Assembly: GCF_001591025.1 (NCBI RefSeq)
Contig: NZ_BCTZ01000001.1
Span: 307,368-371,367 of the forward strand
Direction: 5' to 3'
Origin: Sphingomonas soli NBRC 100801
Lineage (GTDB): Bacteria; Pseudomonadota; Alphaproteobacteria; Sphingomonadales; Sphingomonadaceae
Length of the DNA stretch: 64,000 nt
Notes under the pieces: model-generated
What the model saw: the letters and a program-made list of their open reading frames with translations, nothing else
Told to the model about the DNA's origin: nothing
Databases searched by the model: none
In this document: piece by piece, positions 18,711-27,017 of the stretch
How positions within the stretch are numbered: the first letter of the stretch is position 1
How the letters are laid out: every line of letters starts with the position of its first letter
Translations under genes and position numbers: made by a program

Positions 18711-18815
18711 TCATCCCGGCCTTGTGCCGGGGTTCACCGGGAGGCAAACGCTGTCACAAGAGCTCTGGGGATGACATTCGGGGCACCGTGGACCCCGGCA
18801 CAAGGCCGGGGTGAC
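18711..18815. repeat. REP-like palindromic element 1
   Basis: Two long arms, 18711-18735 (CCCGGCCTTGTGCCGGGG core) and 18791-18815 (CCCCGGCACAAGGCCGGGG core), are near-perfect inverted copies separated by 55 bp. It fills the gap between exosortase A and the amidotransferase gene. The same core recurs in element 5 (39856-39960). Confidence 0.8.
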
Positions 18816-18854
18816 AATGTAGAGCGTGGGGCCGCGATGGGGGATCTTCGTTAA

Positions 18855-20747
18855 ATGTGCGGCATTGCCGGTCTCTATTATCCCGCGATGGCGCGGCCCG
18901 TGGATCCTGCCCGCATCGTCCAGATGAGCGACGCGCTGGCACACCGCGGGCCGGATGGTTCGGGCGTTTGGACCACGGCGGGCGTGGGCCTGGGGCATCG
19001 CCGCCTTGCGATCATCGACCTGGAAGGCGGCGTGCAGCCCATGGCGACGCCCGATCAGGGGACGGTCGTCAGCTATAACGGCGAGATCTATAATTTCCGC
19101 GAGGTGCGCGCCGAGCTGGAAAAGCTGGGCGCGCGCTTCCTGACCGACAGCGATACCGAGGTGCTGCTGCACGGATGGCGCGCCTGGGGGCCGTCGATGC
19201 TCGCGCGGCTGAATGGGATGTTCGCCTTCGCGCTCTATGACAGCGACAAGCGCAGCCTGTTTCTGGCGCGCGACCGCTTTGGCGTGAAGCCGCTGCATTA
19301 TGCCGAGTTGTCGGACGGGGCGGTGGCGTTCGCATCCGAGCTCAAGGGGCTGCTCGCGCATCCGCTGTTCCGCCGCTCACCCGATTTCCGCGCGGTCGAG
19401 GATTATATGGGTCTGGGCTATGTGCCCGACGACGCATCGATGCTGCAGGGCGTGAAGAAGCTGCCCGCCGGGCATTTCCTGCTGCTGGAGCGCGGCAAGC
19501 CGGTGCCCGAGCCCGTGCGCTGGTTCGATGTCGATTTCTCAAAACGCGCAACGGGCAAGCAGAAAGATCTGGAAGCCGAGCTGATCGATCGGATGCGCCA
19601 GGCCGTGCGCGCGCGGATGATCGCGGATGTGCCGCTGGGGGCGTTCCTGTCGGGCGGGGTGGACAGCTCCGCCGTGGTCGCGCTGATGGCCGAGGCGAGC
19701 AAGGCGGCGGTGAAAACCTGCACGATCGGTTTCGACGAGGCGGGATATGACGAAAGCGCGCATGCGAAGCTGGTCGCCGAGCGGTTCGCGACGTCGCACC
19801 GCACGCGCACCGTCGCGGCAGACGATTATGCGCTGATCGACACGCTCGTCGCCGCGTTCGACGAGCCCTTTGCCGATGCATCGGCGCTGCCGACCTACCG
19901 CGTCTGCGAACTGGCGCGCGAGACGGTGACCGTGGCGCTTTCGGGCGACGGGGCGGATGAGGCGTTTGCGGGCTATCGCCGGTACAAATTCTTCGCGGGC
20001 GAGGAGCGCATCCGCGGGCTGCTGCCCGAGGAAACGCGCACCAAATTATTCGGCACGCTGGGGCGGATCTACCCCAAGGCGGATTGGGCGCCGCGCATGT
20101 TCCGCGCCAAGACGACGTTGCTCGCACTCGCCGAGAATGGCGAGTTCGCTTATCCCAAGGCGGTGGGCGTCACCACGCCGGCGCTTCGCCAGCAGCTATA
20201 CAGCGATACCGCGCGCAAGGCGCTGGACGGGCATAATGCCGAGCAGCGCTATACGGATGCGATGCGCCGGGCGCCCGCGCGCGACGGGCTCGACCGCGCG
20301 CAATATGCCGATATCCAGCATTGGCTGCCGGGCGATATCCTCACCAAGATCGACCGCACCAGCATGGCGGTGAGCCTTGAGGCGCGTGAGCCTTTGCTCG
20401 ATTACCGGCTGGTCGAGTTCGCCGCGACGCTGCCGCCCGAGCTCCGTATCAAGGCAGGCCAGGGCAAGTGGCTGATGAAGAAGGCGCTGGAGCCCTATCT
20501 GCCGCGCGAGATTCTCTATCGCCCCAAAATGGGGTTCGTGACGCCGATCAGCGCATGGTTCCGCAAGGCGCTGGCGGAGGATGCGGCGGCGCTTTCGCGC
20601 TCGCGGCTGCTCGAATCGACCGGCTGGTTCGATCTATCGGTGATCGAGCGCCTGGCTGTGGAGCACAAGTCCGGCCGCGCCGAGCATGGCCGGACATTGT
20701 GGCAGTTGCTGATGCTCGAACGTAGCCTGGCGCGGCTGTTCGGCTGA
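18855..20747 (+). CDS. XrtA/PEP-CTERM system asparagine-synthase-like amidotransferase
   Basis: A 630-residue AsnB-type enzyme. The N-terminal Ntn glutaminase starts MCGIAGLYYP with Cys2 as nucleophile, and the C-terminal synthetase domain has the ATP-binding SGGVDSS motif (about residues 264-270). In XrtA loci this amidotransferase (TIGR03108 type) closes the operon and probably amidates a carboxyl group on the polymer, for example a uronic acid, rather than free aspartate. The gap to exosortase A is filled by a palindromic repeat, so it may be transcribed separately. Confidence 0.93.
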   Translation: MCGIAGLYYPAMARPVDPARIVQMSDALAHRGPDGSGVWTTAGVGLGHRRLAIIDLEGGVQPMATPDQGTVVSYNGEIYNFREVRAELEKLGARFLTDSDTEVLLHGWRAWGPSMLARLNGMFAFALYDSDKRSLFLARDRFGVKPLHYAELSDGAVAFASELKGLLAHPLFRRSPDFRAVEDYMGLGYVPDDASMLQGVKKLPAGHFLLLERGKPVPEPVRWFDVDFSKRATGKQKDLEAELIDRMRQAVRARMIADVPLGAFLSGGVDSSAVVALMAEASKAAVKTCTIGFDEAGYDESAHAKLVAERFATSHRTRTVAADDYALIDTLVAAFDEPFADASALPTYRVCELARETVTVALSGDGADEAFAGYRRYKFFAGEERIRGLLPEETRTKLFGTLGRIYPKADWAPRMFRAKTTLLALAENGEFAYPKAVGVTTPALRQQLYSDTARKALDGHNAEQRYTDAMRRAPARDGLDRAQYADIQHWLPGDILTKIDRTSMAVSLEAREPLLDYRLVEFAATLPPELRIKAGQGKWLMKKALEPYLPREILYRPKMGFVTPISAWFRKALAEDAAALSRSRLLESTGWFDLSVIERLAVEHKSGRAEHGRTLWQLLMLERSLARLFG

Positions 20748-20770
20748 GGGGTCCTGTCCAGTCCCGTGAT

Positions 20771-20786
20771 CCCGGAAAAATCCGGG
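20771..20786 (+). terminator. Hairpin after the XrtA amidotransferase gene
   Basis: CCCGGA, loop AAAA, TCCGGG lies 24 bp after the stop. There is no clear U tract, so termination is plausible rather than certain. Confidence 0.4.
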
Positions 20787-20826
20787 GCGAGGTAACCACC
20801 CCGCCCGTTGTTCTACCGCAGCGGAC

Positions 20827-21255
20827 TCAGTGCCAGATCGCCATTCCCGCGTGGAGCGTGAGTGCGATCAGCGCGAAGCTGGAGAGCACGAACAGCGTGA
20901 AGCGGATCGCGATCTTGTTGACGGTCGCCTGGACGAGACTGTGCAGCACGCGCAGCCCGACATAGATCCAGGCGATCGTCGCGTTCATCCCATTGCCCTG
21001 ATCGAGCAAGGCGAGCGTCAGGGCAACCGCGTAGAACAGGGTCGGTTGCTCGACCAGATGGATGTAATTGTGCGCGGGCCATTGGTCCTTTTCGTCGAGC
21101 AGCGTGTCGAGCAGCCCAGGCCGGCCGCCGCGCGCCTTGGACATGTCGATACCGGCGCGTTTGAGCGCTGGCAGGCGGACGGCCATCGTCCAGACGAGCA
21201 TGACCAGGGTCCAGGCGACGAGCGCCACGACGGGCGACAGAATTTGGCTGTGCAT
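20827..21255 (-). CDS. MAPEG-family membrane protein
   Basis: A 142-residue protein with four hydrophobic helices. The pattern AVRLPALKRAGIDMSKARGG, the NYIHLVEQPTLFY segment in helix 2 and the Arg in WIYVGLRVLHSLVQ fit the MAPEG (glutathione S-transferase/eicosanoid metabolism-like) fold. I chose the ATG at 21255 because GGAGGGG lies just upstream; a longer reading to 21294 lacks this site. Role in bacteria unclear, possibly membrane detoxification. Convergent with the XrtA amidotransferase gene. Confidence 0.83.
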   Translation of the reverse strand: MHSQILSPVVALVAWTLVMLVWTMAVRLPALKRAGIDMSKARGGRPGLLDTLLDEKDQWPAHNYIHLVEQPTLFYAVALTLALLDQGNGMNATIAWIYVGLRVLHSLVQATVNKIAIRFTLFVLSSFALIALTLHAGMAIWH

Positions 21256-21409
21256 CGGCTTTCCCCTCCGTTGTCTGCTGAGAGGTTGCAGCAATAAGTT
21301 CGTAAATGCAACGGATATGCATTTCAGCGAATGCTCACGCTTTGCTCATGCCGCTCATGCGCGGGGCGGATAGACCCGGCGCATCGGTTACTGGCAAAGG
21401 ACACGGGCA

Positions 21410-21967
21410 ATGCGGTCAGAGGCAATCGGCAAGCGGAACGGCAATGGTTGGCGGATCGCCCGCTGGGGCGCGGGGGCTGCGCTGCTGATGGTACCCGCCG
21501 TCGCGATGCGCTTCACCAGCGAAGTGAACTGGGGGCCGGAGGATTTCTTCGTCATGGGCGCGATGATCGCGCTCGCGCTGGGTGCCTATGACCTGCTGGC
21601 GCGGATGGCGGGCAACGGCGCGTACAAGGTCGCATCGGCGCTGGCGGTGCTTGGGGCGTTCCTATTGGTCTGGATCAACCTGGCCGTCGGCATCATCGGC
21701 GATGAGCGGAACCCCGCGAACCTGATGCACGTGGGCGTGCTCGCGATCCTGATCGGCGGTGCTGCCGCGGTGCGGCTGCAGGCCGGGGGCATGGCGCGGA
21801 CGCTGTTCGCAGTCGCGGGAGTGCAGGCGCTGATCGCGACGATCGCCGTGCTGGGCGGGATGGGAGCGGATGGCCCGATCTGGCCGCGCGACGTTCTGGG
21901 CGTGACCGTCGTGCTGAGCGGGATCTGGCTGCTCTCGGGCGCACTGTTCCGTCACGCGGCGCGCTGA
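21410..21967 (+). CDS. Conserved hypothetical multi-pass membrane protein
   Basis: 185 residues with about five hydrophobic segments (roughly 22-38, 48-63, 72-95, 106-122 and 130-180) and a short basic N-terminus. I recognise no catalytic motif. The residues GPEDFFVMGAMI and the final WLLSGALFRHAAR are typical of unnamed sphingomonad membrane proteins. AAAGGA upstream of ATG 21410 supports the start. A strong bidirectional terminator follows. Confidence 0.75.
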   Translation: MRSEAIGKRNGNGWRIARWGAGAALLMVPAVAMRFTSEVNWGPEDFFVMGAMIALALGAYDLLARMAGNGAYKVASALAVLGAFLLVWINLAVGIIGDERNPANLMHVGVLAILIGGAAAVRLQAGGMARTLFAVAGVQALIATIAVLGGMGADGPIWPRDVLGVTVVLSGIWLLSGALFRHAAR

Positions 21968-21983
21968 AGCGCATAAAGCAAAA

Positions 21984-22007
21984 CGGCCGGGGATCGCTCC
22001 CCGGCCG
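21984..22007. terminator. Bidirectional intrinsic terminator
   Basis: CGGCCGGGGA, loop TCGC, TCCCCGGCCG forms a perfect 10-bp stem between convergent genes. On the minus strand it is followed by TTTTGCTTT, so it is strongest for the polyamine gene coming from the right; on the plus strand the tail is CTTGTTGT. Confidence 0.88.
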
Positions 22008-22030
22008 CTTGTTGTCGGTCGCGCAGAGGG

Positions 22031-23113
22031 TCAGGCAAAGAGCTTCGCCCAGCCGCGCTTGGCGCGGTCCTTCCAGTGCCCGCGGTGATAGGCGTCGCTG
22101 GCCAGCAGCGGCATCACCGAGCCGGCTTCGGCGAAGACCATCTGCTCGATGCCGGTGTTGACCTTGCCCCACGAAGCCGCTTCCTGCAGCGTCGAGGACG
22201 AGCAGGCGCCGTCGCGCACGTCCGCCACGGTGATCTGAACCGCGTATTTGTGCACTTCGACATCCTCATGGCCGAGGATCTCGGCGCAGACGACGGTGTC
22301 CTGGATGAAGTTCTTCGGCACGCCGCCGCCGATCATCAGCAGGCCGGTTGTGCCCGCCGCGATCTTGATGTCGGTCAGCTCGCGGAAGTCCGCGACCGCG
22401 TCGATCATCAGATAGGGCTTGCCCGACTTGGCGTTGTCGACCTGGTGCTTGACGAGGCCGAAGCCCGCCGACGAGTCGACGAATGCCGGGCAGAAGATCG
22501 GCACGTCATGCTCATAGGCGAGCTTGACGAGGCTGTTTTCCTTCTTGCCGTGCTCGACCAGATACTTGCCCATCGCGCGGATGAATTCGCGGCTCGAATA
22601 AGCACGCGGCTCCAGCTCGTTCGCGATCTTGTTGATCGTGAAGTCGCAGTCCTGGAGCTGCTCCTCGTCGATATAGGTGTCGTAGATACGATCGATGTAG
22701 AGCGAACGCAGCGTATCGTCGTCCGGGATCTCCAGCGCCTGATAATGCTTGTGGCCGAGCCCCTCGAAGAAATCCATGTCGACGATGGTGGCGCCGGTGG
22801 CGACGATCACGTCTACCATGTTGTTGCGCACCAGCTCGGCATAGAGATCCATGCAGCCGCCCGCCGAGGTCGAGCCCGCGATCACCAGCACGACCGTGCA
22901 ATCCTTGTCCGCCAGCATCTGGTTATAGATGTTGGTCGCGCGGCCGAGATCGCGGCTGGTGAAGCTCATGTCCGCCATCGCATCGACGATCGGGCGCGCA
23001 TCGAACTTGGTGATGTCGATATGCTTGACCTGCTTCGACAGCAGTTCCGCCTTGCGGGTGTCGTTGATCGGCGCGTTGGCGGCCGCCTGCTTGTTGAGCG
23101 TGGTATCGGTCAT
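22031..23113 (-). CDS. Deoxyhypusine-synthase-like protein, probable homospermidine synthase
   Basis: A 360-residue NAD-dependent aminobutyltransferase of the deoxyhypusine synthase family. The catalytic lysine sits in EAASWGKVNTG (Lys317), the position of the imine-forming lysine in the human and archaeal enzymes. VIAGSTSAGGC and VDSSAGFG are the cofactor- and substrate-binding segments. Bacteria lack eIF5A, and bacterial homologues of this clade are known or suspected to make sym-homospermidine from putrescine, or related polyamines. The neighbouring decarboxylase would supply the diamine. ATG 23113 is preceded by GGAAGA; the frame extends to 23242 through a palindromic repeat and is unlikely to be translated. 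Confidence 0.88.
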   Translation of the reverse strand: MTDTTLNKQAAANAPINDTRKAELLSKQVKHIDITKFDARPIVDAMADMSFTSRDLGRATNIYNQMLADKDCTVVLVIAGSTSAGGCMDLYAELVRNNMVDVIVATGATIVDMDFFEGLGHKHYQALEIPDDDTLRSLYIDRIYDTYIDEEQLQDCDFTINKIANELEPRAYSSREFIRAMGKYLVEHGKKENSLVKLAYEHDVPIFCPAFVDSSAGFGLVKHQVDNAKSGKPYLMIDAVADFRELTDIKIAAGTTGLLMIGGGVPKNFIQDTVVCAEILGHEDVEVHKYAVQITVADVRDGACSSSTLQEAASWGKVNTGIEQMVFAEAGSVMPLLASDAYHRGHWKDRAKRGWAKLFA

Positions 23114-23174
23114 CTGTCTTCCATCATCACAAGAACCGCCGTCATTCGAAGGGGACGCGGGAACCCGGAATACT

Positions 23175-23258
23175 GCCGTCACCCCAGCCGTAGCTGGGGT
23201 CTCGGGCCGCAAGCAGACCCTTGCGGCACGAGATGCCAGCATTCGCTGGCATGACGGC
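23175..23258. repeat. REP-like palindromic element 2
   Basis: Lies between the two polyamine genes. It contains the hairpins CCCCAGCCGTAGCTGGGG and GCCAGCATTCGCTGGC, with outer ends GCCGTCA and TGACGGC. It belongs to the same loose family as the other intergenic elements in the window, although the core differs. Confidence 0.65.
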
Positions 23259-23264
23259 TTGTGT

Positions 23265-24485
23265 TTACAGCTTTACGACGTTCGAGGCCGGGGCCTGTTC
23301 CGCCGGAACATAAAGCGATGCCATCGGCTCGTCTTCGACGATAACGGTCTCGTCCGAGCCGAAGCCGTTGAACGCGGTGCGCATCGCCGAGCCATAGGCG
23401 CCGAGCATGCCGATCTCGATATAATCGCCGGCGCGGGTGTCCGCCGGAAGGGCGAACGGGCCGGCCATATGGTCGAGATCGTCGCAGGTCGGGCCGTAGA
23501 AGCTGAACTCCACGTCCTTGGCATTCGATTCGGGCTCGCGCAGCAGGCGGACAGGGAAGCGCCAGCCAATATGCGCCGCATCGAACAACGCGCCATAGGC
23601 GCCGTCGTTGATGTAGAGCTCGTCGCCACGGCGCCTTTCGACGCGCACGATGATCGAGCTATATTCGGCGCACAGGGCACGGCCCGGCTCTGCCCAGAGC
23701 TCGGCCGAATAGCTGACCGGCAGGCTCTCGAACGCGCGGTGGATCGTCTCGAAATAGAGCTCGAGCGGTGGGGGCTCCATGCCGGGATAGCTCGAGGGGA
23801 AGCCGCCGCCGACATCGACGACGTCGACGGTGACCGCCGCCTCGACGATCGCGGCGCGCACGCGCTCCATCGCCTGGGCATAGGCGTCGGGCGACATCGC
23901 CTGGCTGCCGACATGGAAGCAGATGCCGAGCGCATCCGCCACCTGACGGGTGGCCATCAGCAAATCCTTGGTCTCGCCCGGCGCGACGCCGAACTTGGAT
24001 GCAAGGCTGAGCTTTGACAGGTCCGACGAGACGCGAATGCGGACACACAGCGTCAGATCCTCGGCACCGCGGGTAGCGCTGACGATCTTTTCCAGCTCTT
24101 CCATGCTGTCGAGCGAGAAGACGCGAACGCCATGCTCGAAATACGCCTGGTGAATCGCTTCCTCGGCCTTGACCGGGTGCATGAAGCACAAAGTCGCCTC
24201 GGGAAGGGTGCGCGACACGAGGCGCACCTCCGCGATCGAGGCAACGTCATAATGCGTGACGCCCGAATCCCACAGGACCTGCAACAGTTCCCGGGATGGA
24301 TTCGCCTTCACGGCATACATCGAGCGGCCCGGGAACTTCTCCGTAAAGAAGCGGGCGGCACGCGATGCGGCGTGCGGACGAACGAGCGTTACCGGATTAA
24401 CCGGAGCGCTCTTGGCGATGTCTACTGCGTCGGTCGCAGTGGAATGGGCAGTCGCTAGCCCCAGCGCGCTATGGTGCTTGTGCAA
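23265..24485 (-). CDS. Ornithine/lysine decarboxylase, fold-III PLP type
   Basis: A 406-residue alanine-racemase-fold decarboxylase making putrescine or cadaverine. MYAVKANPS holds the PLP lysine (about residue 55). HVGSQAMSPDAY and DVGGGFPSSYPG are the His and glycine-loop motifs. CDDLDHMAGPF near the C-terminus carries the CxxxD active-site pair of eukaryotic-type ornithine decarboxylases. I chose TTG 24485, preceded by GGAGG 9 bp upstream; the longer frame to 24689 reads like non-coding. It lies directly upstream of the deoxyhypusine-synthase-like gene, separated by a palindromic repeat. Confidence 0.9.
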   Translation of the reverse strand: MHKHHSALGLATAHSTATDAVDIAKSAPVNPVTLVRPHAASRAARFFTEKFPGRSMYAVKANPSRELLQVLWDSGVTHYDVASIAEVRLVSRTLPEATLCFMHPVKAEEAIHQAYFEHGVRVFSLDSMEELEKIVSATRGAEDLTLCVRIRVSSDLSKLSLASKFGVAPGETKDLLMATRQVADALGICFHVGSQAMSPDAYAQAMERVRAAIVEAAVTVDVVDVGGGFPSSYPGMEPPPLELYFETIHRAFESLPVSYSAELWAEPGRALCAEYSSIIVRVERRRGDELYINDGAYGALFDAAHIGWRFPVRLLREPESNAKDVEFSFYGPTCDDLDHMAGPFALPADTRAGDYIEIGMLGAYGSAMRTAFNGFGSDETVIVEDEPMASLYVPAEQAPASNVVKL

Positions 24486-24637
24486 TTCAAGGGACCTCCA
24501 AGTGCCTTTCGGCGATCGTTGACAATTGCTGCCTTGCGGTTGGAAGTCCCATGGGGCAGCGGGAAGCGGGCATTTAGGGTCGCTGGACCCCCGTGTAAAG
24601 TGATTCGAGGACCCATGTTTCGTAGCGGGGGTGAAGT

Positions 24638-25606
24638 GTGACGATTGTGCGACAGCCGACCCGGGCGGGCGTGCGCGACGCCGCCGCAAAAATCGCAGCG
24701 ATTTTGCCGCAAACCCCTTTGTTCACGGTGGAAATCCGTGGGGTCCCGGTGTCGTTCAAGGCGGAATGTCTCCAGCCGATCGGGGCGTTCAAGATCCGCG
24801 GCGCATGGCATCGCCTGACCGCTCTGGACGCGGAGGCGCGCGACAAGGGCGTGGTCGCTTTCTCGTCGGGGAATCATGCCCAGGGAGTCGCCTGGGCGGC
24901 GAAGCGGCTGGGCATGCCCGCAGTGATAGTCATGCCTTCCGATGCGCCGGCAGTGAAGCGCGATGCGACCATGGCGATGGGGGCGGAAATCGTTCCCTAT
25001 GACCGCATGACTGAAAACCGCGCAAAGATTGCGGCGCATCTCGCACATGCGCGCGGCGCTGCGCTGGTTCCGTCGTTTGACGACCCCTGGATTATCGAGG
25101 GGCAGGGGAGCGCTGGCATCGAGGCGATGACTCAGATGGTGGAGGCGCGGCTGCCCGATCCCTCGCACGTGATTACTCCGTGCGGCGGGGGCGGGCTCGC
25201 GGCCGGGCTGGCGCTGGCGCTGCCAGAAGCGAAGATCACGATCGTCGAGCCCGAAGGCTGGGACGATATGTGCCGGAGCCTGGAAGCCGGGTGGATCGAG
25301 CCGGTGGGGCCGAATCCGCCGCCCACGGCCTGCGACGCGCTCCAGACGATTGAGGTTTCGCCGCTGACGTTTGATGTGCTTTCCCGGCGCGGGGCAACCG
25401 GCGTGCGGGTCAGCGAGGCAGAGATTCGGACGGCGCAGCGCTGGGCGGCCGCGAAGTTGCGGGTCGTCGTCGAACCCGGCGGGGCGGTGGCGCTGGCTGC
25501 GGTTCTGGCGGCCAAGGTTGAATTGAAGCCGGGGCTGTTGGTGATCCTGTCGGGCGGCAATGCCGATCCGCACGCCTATGCCGCCGTGCTGGGTGGGAAC
25601 GATTGA
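24638..25606 (+). CDS. Threonine/serine dehydratase-like PLP enzyme
   Basis: A 322-residue fold-II PLP enzyme. AFKIRGAWH carries the Schiff-base lysine, SSGNHAQGVAW is the substrate-binding loop, and CGGGGLAAG is the tetraglycine phosphate-binding loop. At about 320 residues it lacks the regulatory ACT region of biosynthetic IlvA, so it is a catabolic threonine dehydratase, serine racemase or related lyase. GTG 24638 follows GGGGGTGAA. Its stop overlaps the next small gene by one base (TGATG). Divergent from the decarboxylase gene across 152 bp. Confidence 0.87.
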   Translation: MTIVRQPTRAGVRDAAAKIAAILPQTPLFTVEIRGVPVSFKAECLQPIGAFKIRGAWHRLTALDAEARDKGVVAFSSGNHAQGVAWAAKRLGMPAVIVMPSDAPAVKRDATMAMGAEIVPYDRMTENRAKIAAHLAHARGAALVPSFDDPWIIEGQGSAGIEAMTQMVEARLPDPSHVITPCGGGGLAAGLALALPEAKITIVEPEGWDDMCRSLEAGWIEPVGPNPPPTACDALQTIEVSPLTFDVLSRRGATGVRVSEAEIRTAQRWAAAKLRVVVEPGGAVALAAVLAAKVELKPGLLVILSGGNADPHAYAAVLGGND

Positions 25607-25782
25607 TGCCGAACCGGTTTGGCGGCGCGATCGCGAATGCGATGGGCGCCATTGCGAAGGTGCTGGGATACGGCATCTATTATTTGCTGCGGGTGATCTA
25701 CCGCCCGCGTGACCGGATGATCGCGTTGGCCGGCGCAGCCGCACTAGCGGTGATCATCGCAGCTCTGGTATATTTTCTATGA
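25606..25782 (+). CDS. Small membrane protein (58 aa), unrecognised
   Basis: A short ORF starting MPNRFGGAIANAMG. It has a weakly amphipathic N-terminal half, a YYLLRVIYRPRDR segment and a C-terminal hydrophobic helix (about residues 41-58). It is coupled to the dehydratase gene by TGATG and to the next small ORF by ATGA, the usual pattern of real genes in this window. No function can be assigned. Confidence 0.65.
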   Translation: MPNRFGGAIANAMGAIAKVLGYGIYYLLRVIYRPRDRMIALAGAAALAVIIAALVYFL

Positions 25783-25946
25783 TGGACCCGTCGCTCAACC
25801 GGCTCATGCTGAGCATTGCCGCGCTCGCGATGTTCGCGCTCGTCTGGGGAGGCGTGCGGCAATATCGCACCGATCGTACCAAGGGCGTGCTGATGCTCGT
25901 CTGCGCGGTGGTGCTGCTAGGGAACCTGCTTATCTGGACAATTTGA
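25779..25946 (+). CDS. Small two-helix membrane protein (55 aa), unrecognised
   Basis: The ORF begins MMDPSLNRLMLS. It has two hydrophobic helices (about residues 10-24 and 38-54) separated by a basic loop WGGVRQYRTDRTKG. The start overlaps the previous stop (ATGA). The proteins resemble the many tiny inner-membrane proteins of alphaproteobacteria; no domain is recognised. Confidence 0.65.
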   Translation: MMDPSLNRLMLSIAALAMFALVWGGVRQYRTDRTKGVLMLVCAVVLLGNLLIWTI

Positions 25947-25968
25947 GGCGGATGCCCAAATAGGCTCC

Positions 25969-26184
25969 ATGCTGAAGCCCGCGACCCCTGCGCACCTGAT
26001 CTACGAGACCCCGGAATTCGAGGTGGTGATCCCCGGTACCTATGTGCTGTGCGCGGTCAGCGGCGAGCGCATCGATCTCGATAATCTGAAATATTGGAGC
26101 GCGGAATTCCAGGAGGCGTATCGCGGCGCAGAGGAATCGGCCGCGGCGTTCCTGGCGGGCGGCGCAAAGAACATACGGAAATAG
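25969..26184 (+). CDS. DUF2093-type small protein
   Basis: 71 residues without signal peptide. The segment VVIPGTYVLCAVSGERIDL followed by LKYWSAEFQEAY matches the short alphaproteobacterial DUF2093 family as I recall it. It probably forms a small beta-rich domain with one Cys. It lies in line with the two small membrane proteins and just before a palindromic repeat. Function unknown. Confidence 0.75.
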   Translation: MLKPATPAHLIYETPEFEVVIPGTYVLCAVSGERIDLDNLKYWSAEFQEAYRGAEESAAAFLAGGAKNIRK

Positions 26185-26265
26185 CCGTCATCCCGCCGAA
26201 GGCCGGGATCTCAGGGGTAGGACGAGCTCGCGGTACGCGATCCCGGCTTTCGCCGGGATGACGTC
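26184..26265. repeat. REP-like palindromic element 3
   Basis: Left arm 26184-26210 (TCCCGCCGAAGGCCGGGA) and right arm 26239-26265 (TCCCGGCTTTCGCCGGGA, then TGACGTC) are each hairpins and complementary to each other. It occupies the gap between two convergent genes. Confidence 0.75.
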
Positions 26266-26268
26266 TTG

Positions 26269-26925
26269 TCAGCGGATCGGCGAGTTAGGATCGAGCCGCA
26301 TGTCCAAATACTGGTCCACGCTGCCCATCAACTGATCCATCTCGTGCTCGAAGAAGTGATTCGCGCCGGGAATGGTATCGTGGTGGATGGTGATGTGACG
26401 CTGGGTGCGCAGCTTATCGACCAGCTTCTGGACCGCGCCGGGCGTGACCACTTCGTCATTCTCGCCCTGGATGATGATGCCCGACGAGGGGCAGGGCGCG
26501 AGGAAGGTGAAGTCGAACATGTTGGCGGGCGGCGCGACCGAGATGAAGCCGCGGATTTCCGGGCGGCGCATCAGCAACTGCATGCCGATCCACGCGCCGA
26601 AGCCGAAGCCGGCGACCCAGGTGGTCGAGGCTTCCGGGTGGAAACTCTGCACCCAATCGAGCGCGCTAGCGGCATCCGAAAGCTCGCCGATGCCGTTGTC
26701 AAACGTACCCTGGCTCTTGCCGACGCCGCGGAAATTGAAGCGGAGCGTCGCGAAGCCGCGGCGCTGGAAGGTCTTGTAGAGCTCCTGCACGATGCGGTTG
26801 TTCATCGTGCCACCGGCATTCGGATGCGGATGAAGGATCATCGCAACAGGCGCGCGGGGGCGCGGAGCGGGAGCGAAACGGCCTTCGAGGCGGCCTTCGG
26901 GGCCGGGGAAAATGACTTCGGGCAA
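26269..26925 (-). CDS. Alpha/beta hydrolase (dienelactone-hydrolase-like)
   Basis: A 218-residue cytoplasmic hydrolase. LHPHPNAGGTMNN resembles the oxyanion loop of the family of small alpha/beta hydrolases that act on short esters. RFNFRGVGKSQG follows, and the nucleophile elbow reads GFGFGAW, where the canonical GxSxG serine is Phe. The acid and His regions (GENDEVV and GANHFFEHE) are present. The missing nucleophile is typical of this conserved bacterial subgroup, so catalytic activity is uncertain. TTG 26925 is the likely start; the frame extends to 27255 but that part overlaps the divergent desulfurase gene. Confidence 0.8.
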   Translation of the reverse strand: MPEVIFPGPEGRLEGRFAPAPRPRAPVAMILHPHPNAGGTMNNRIVQELYKTFQRRGFATLRFNFRGVGKSQGTFDNGIGELSDAASALDWVQSFHPEASTTWVAGFGFGAWIGMQLLMRRPEIRGFISVAPPANMFDFTFLAPCPSSGIIIQGENDEVVTPGAVQKLVDKLRTQRHITIHHDTIPGANHFFEHEMDQLMGSVDQYLDMRLDPNSPIR

Positions 26926-27017
26926 ATCGGACCTGCTGAATCTGTGCGCGCACGGTGGCGTAGGAAGCTGCGCGCTATATAGGCAGAGACGCCTTTTGCG
27001 CAATTGGAACGAGTTTC

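Noticed and set aside
20748..20826. Possible small gene between the amidotransferase and MAPEG genes
   Set aside because: No start with ribosome-binding site and no conserved peptide; only a short hairpin is seen.
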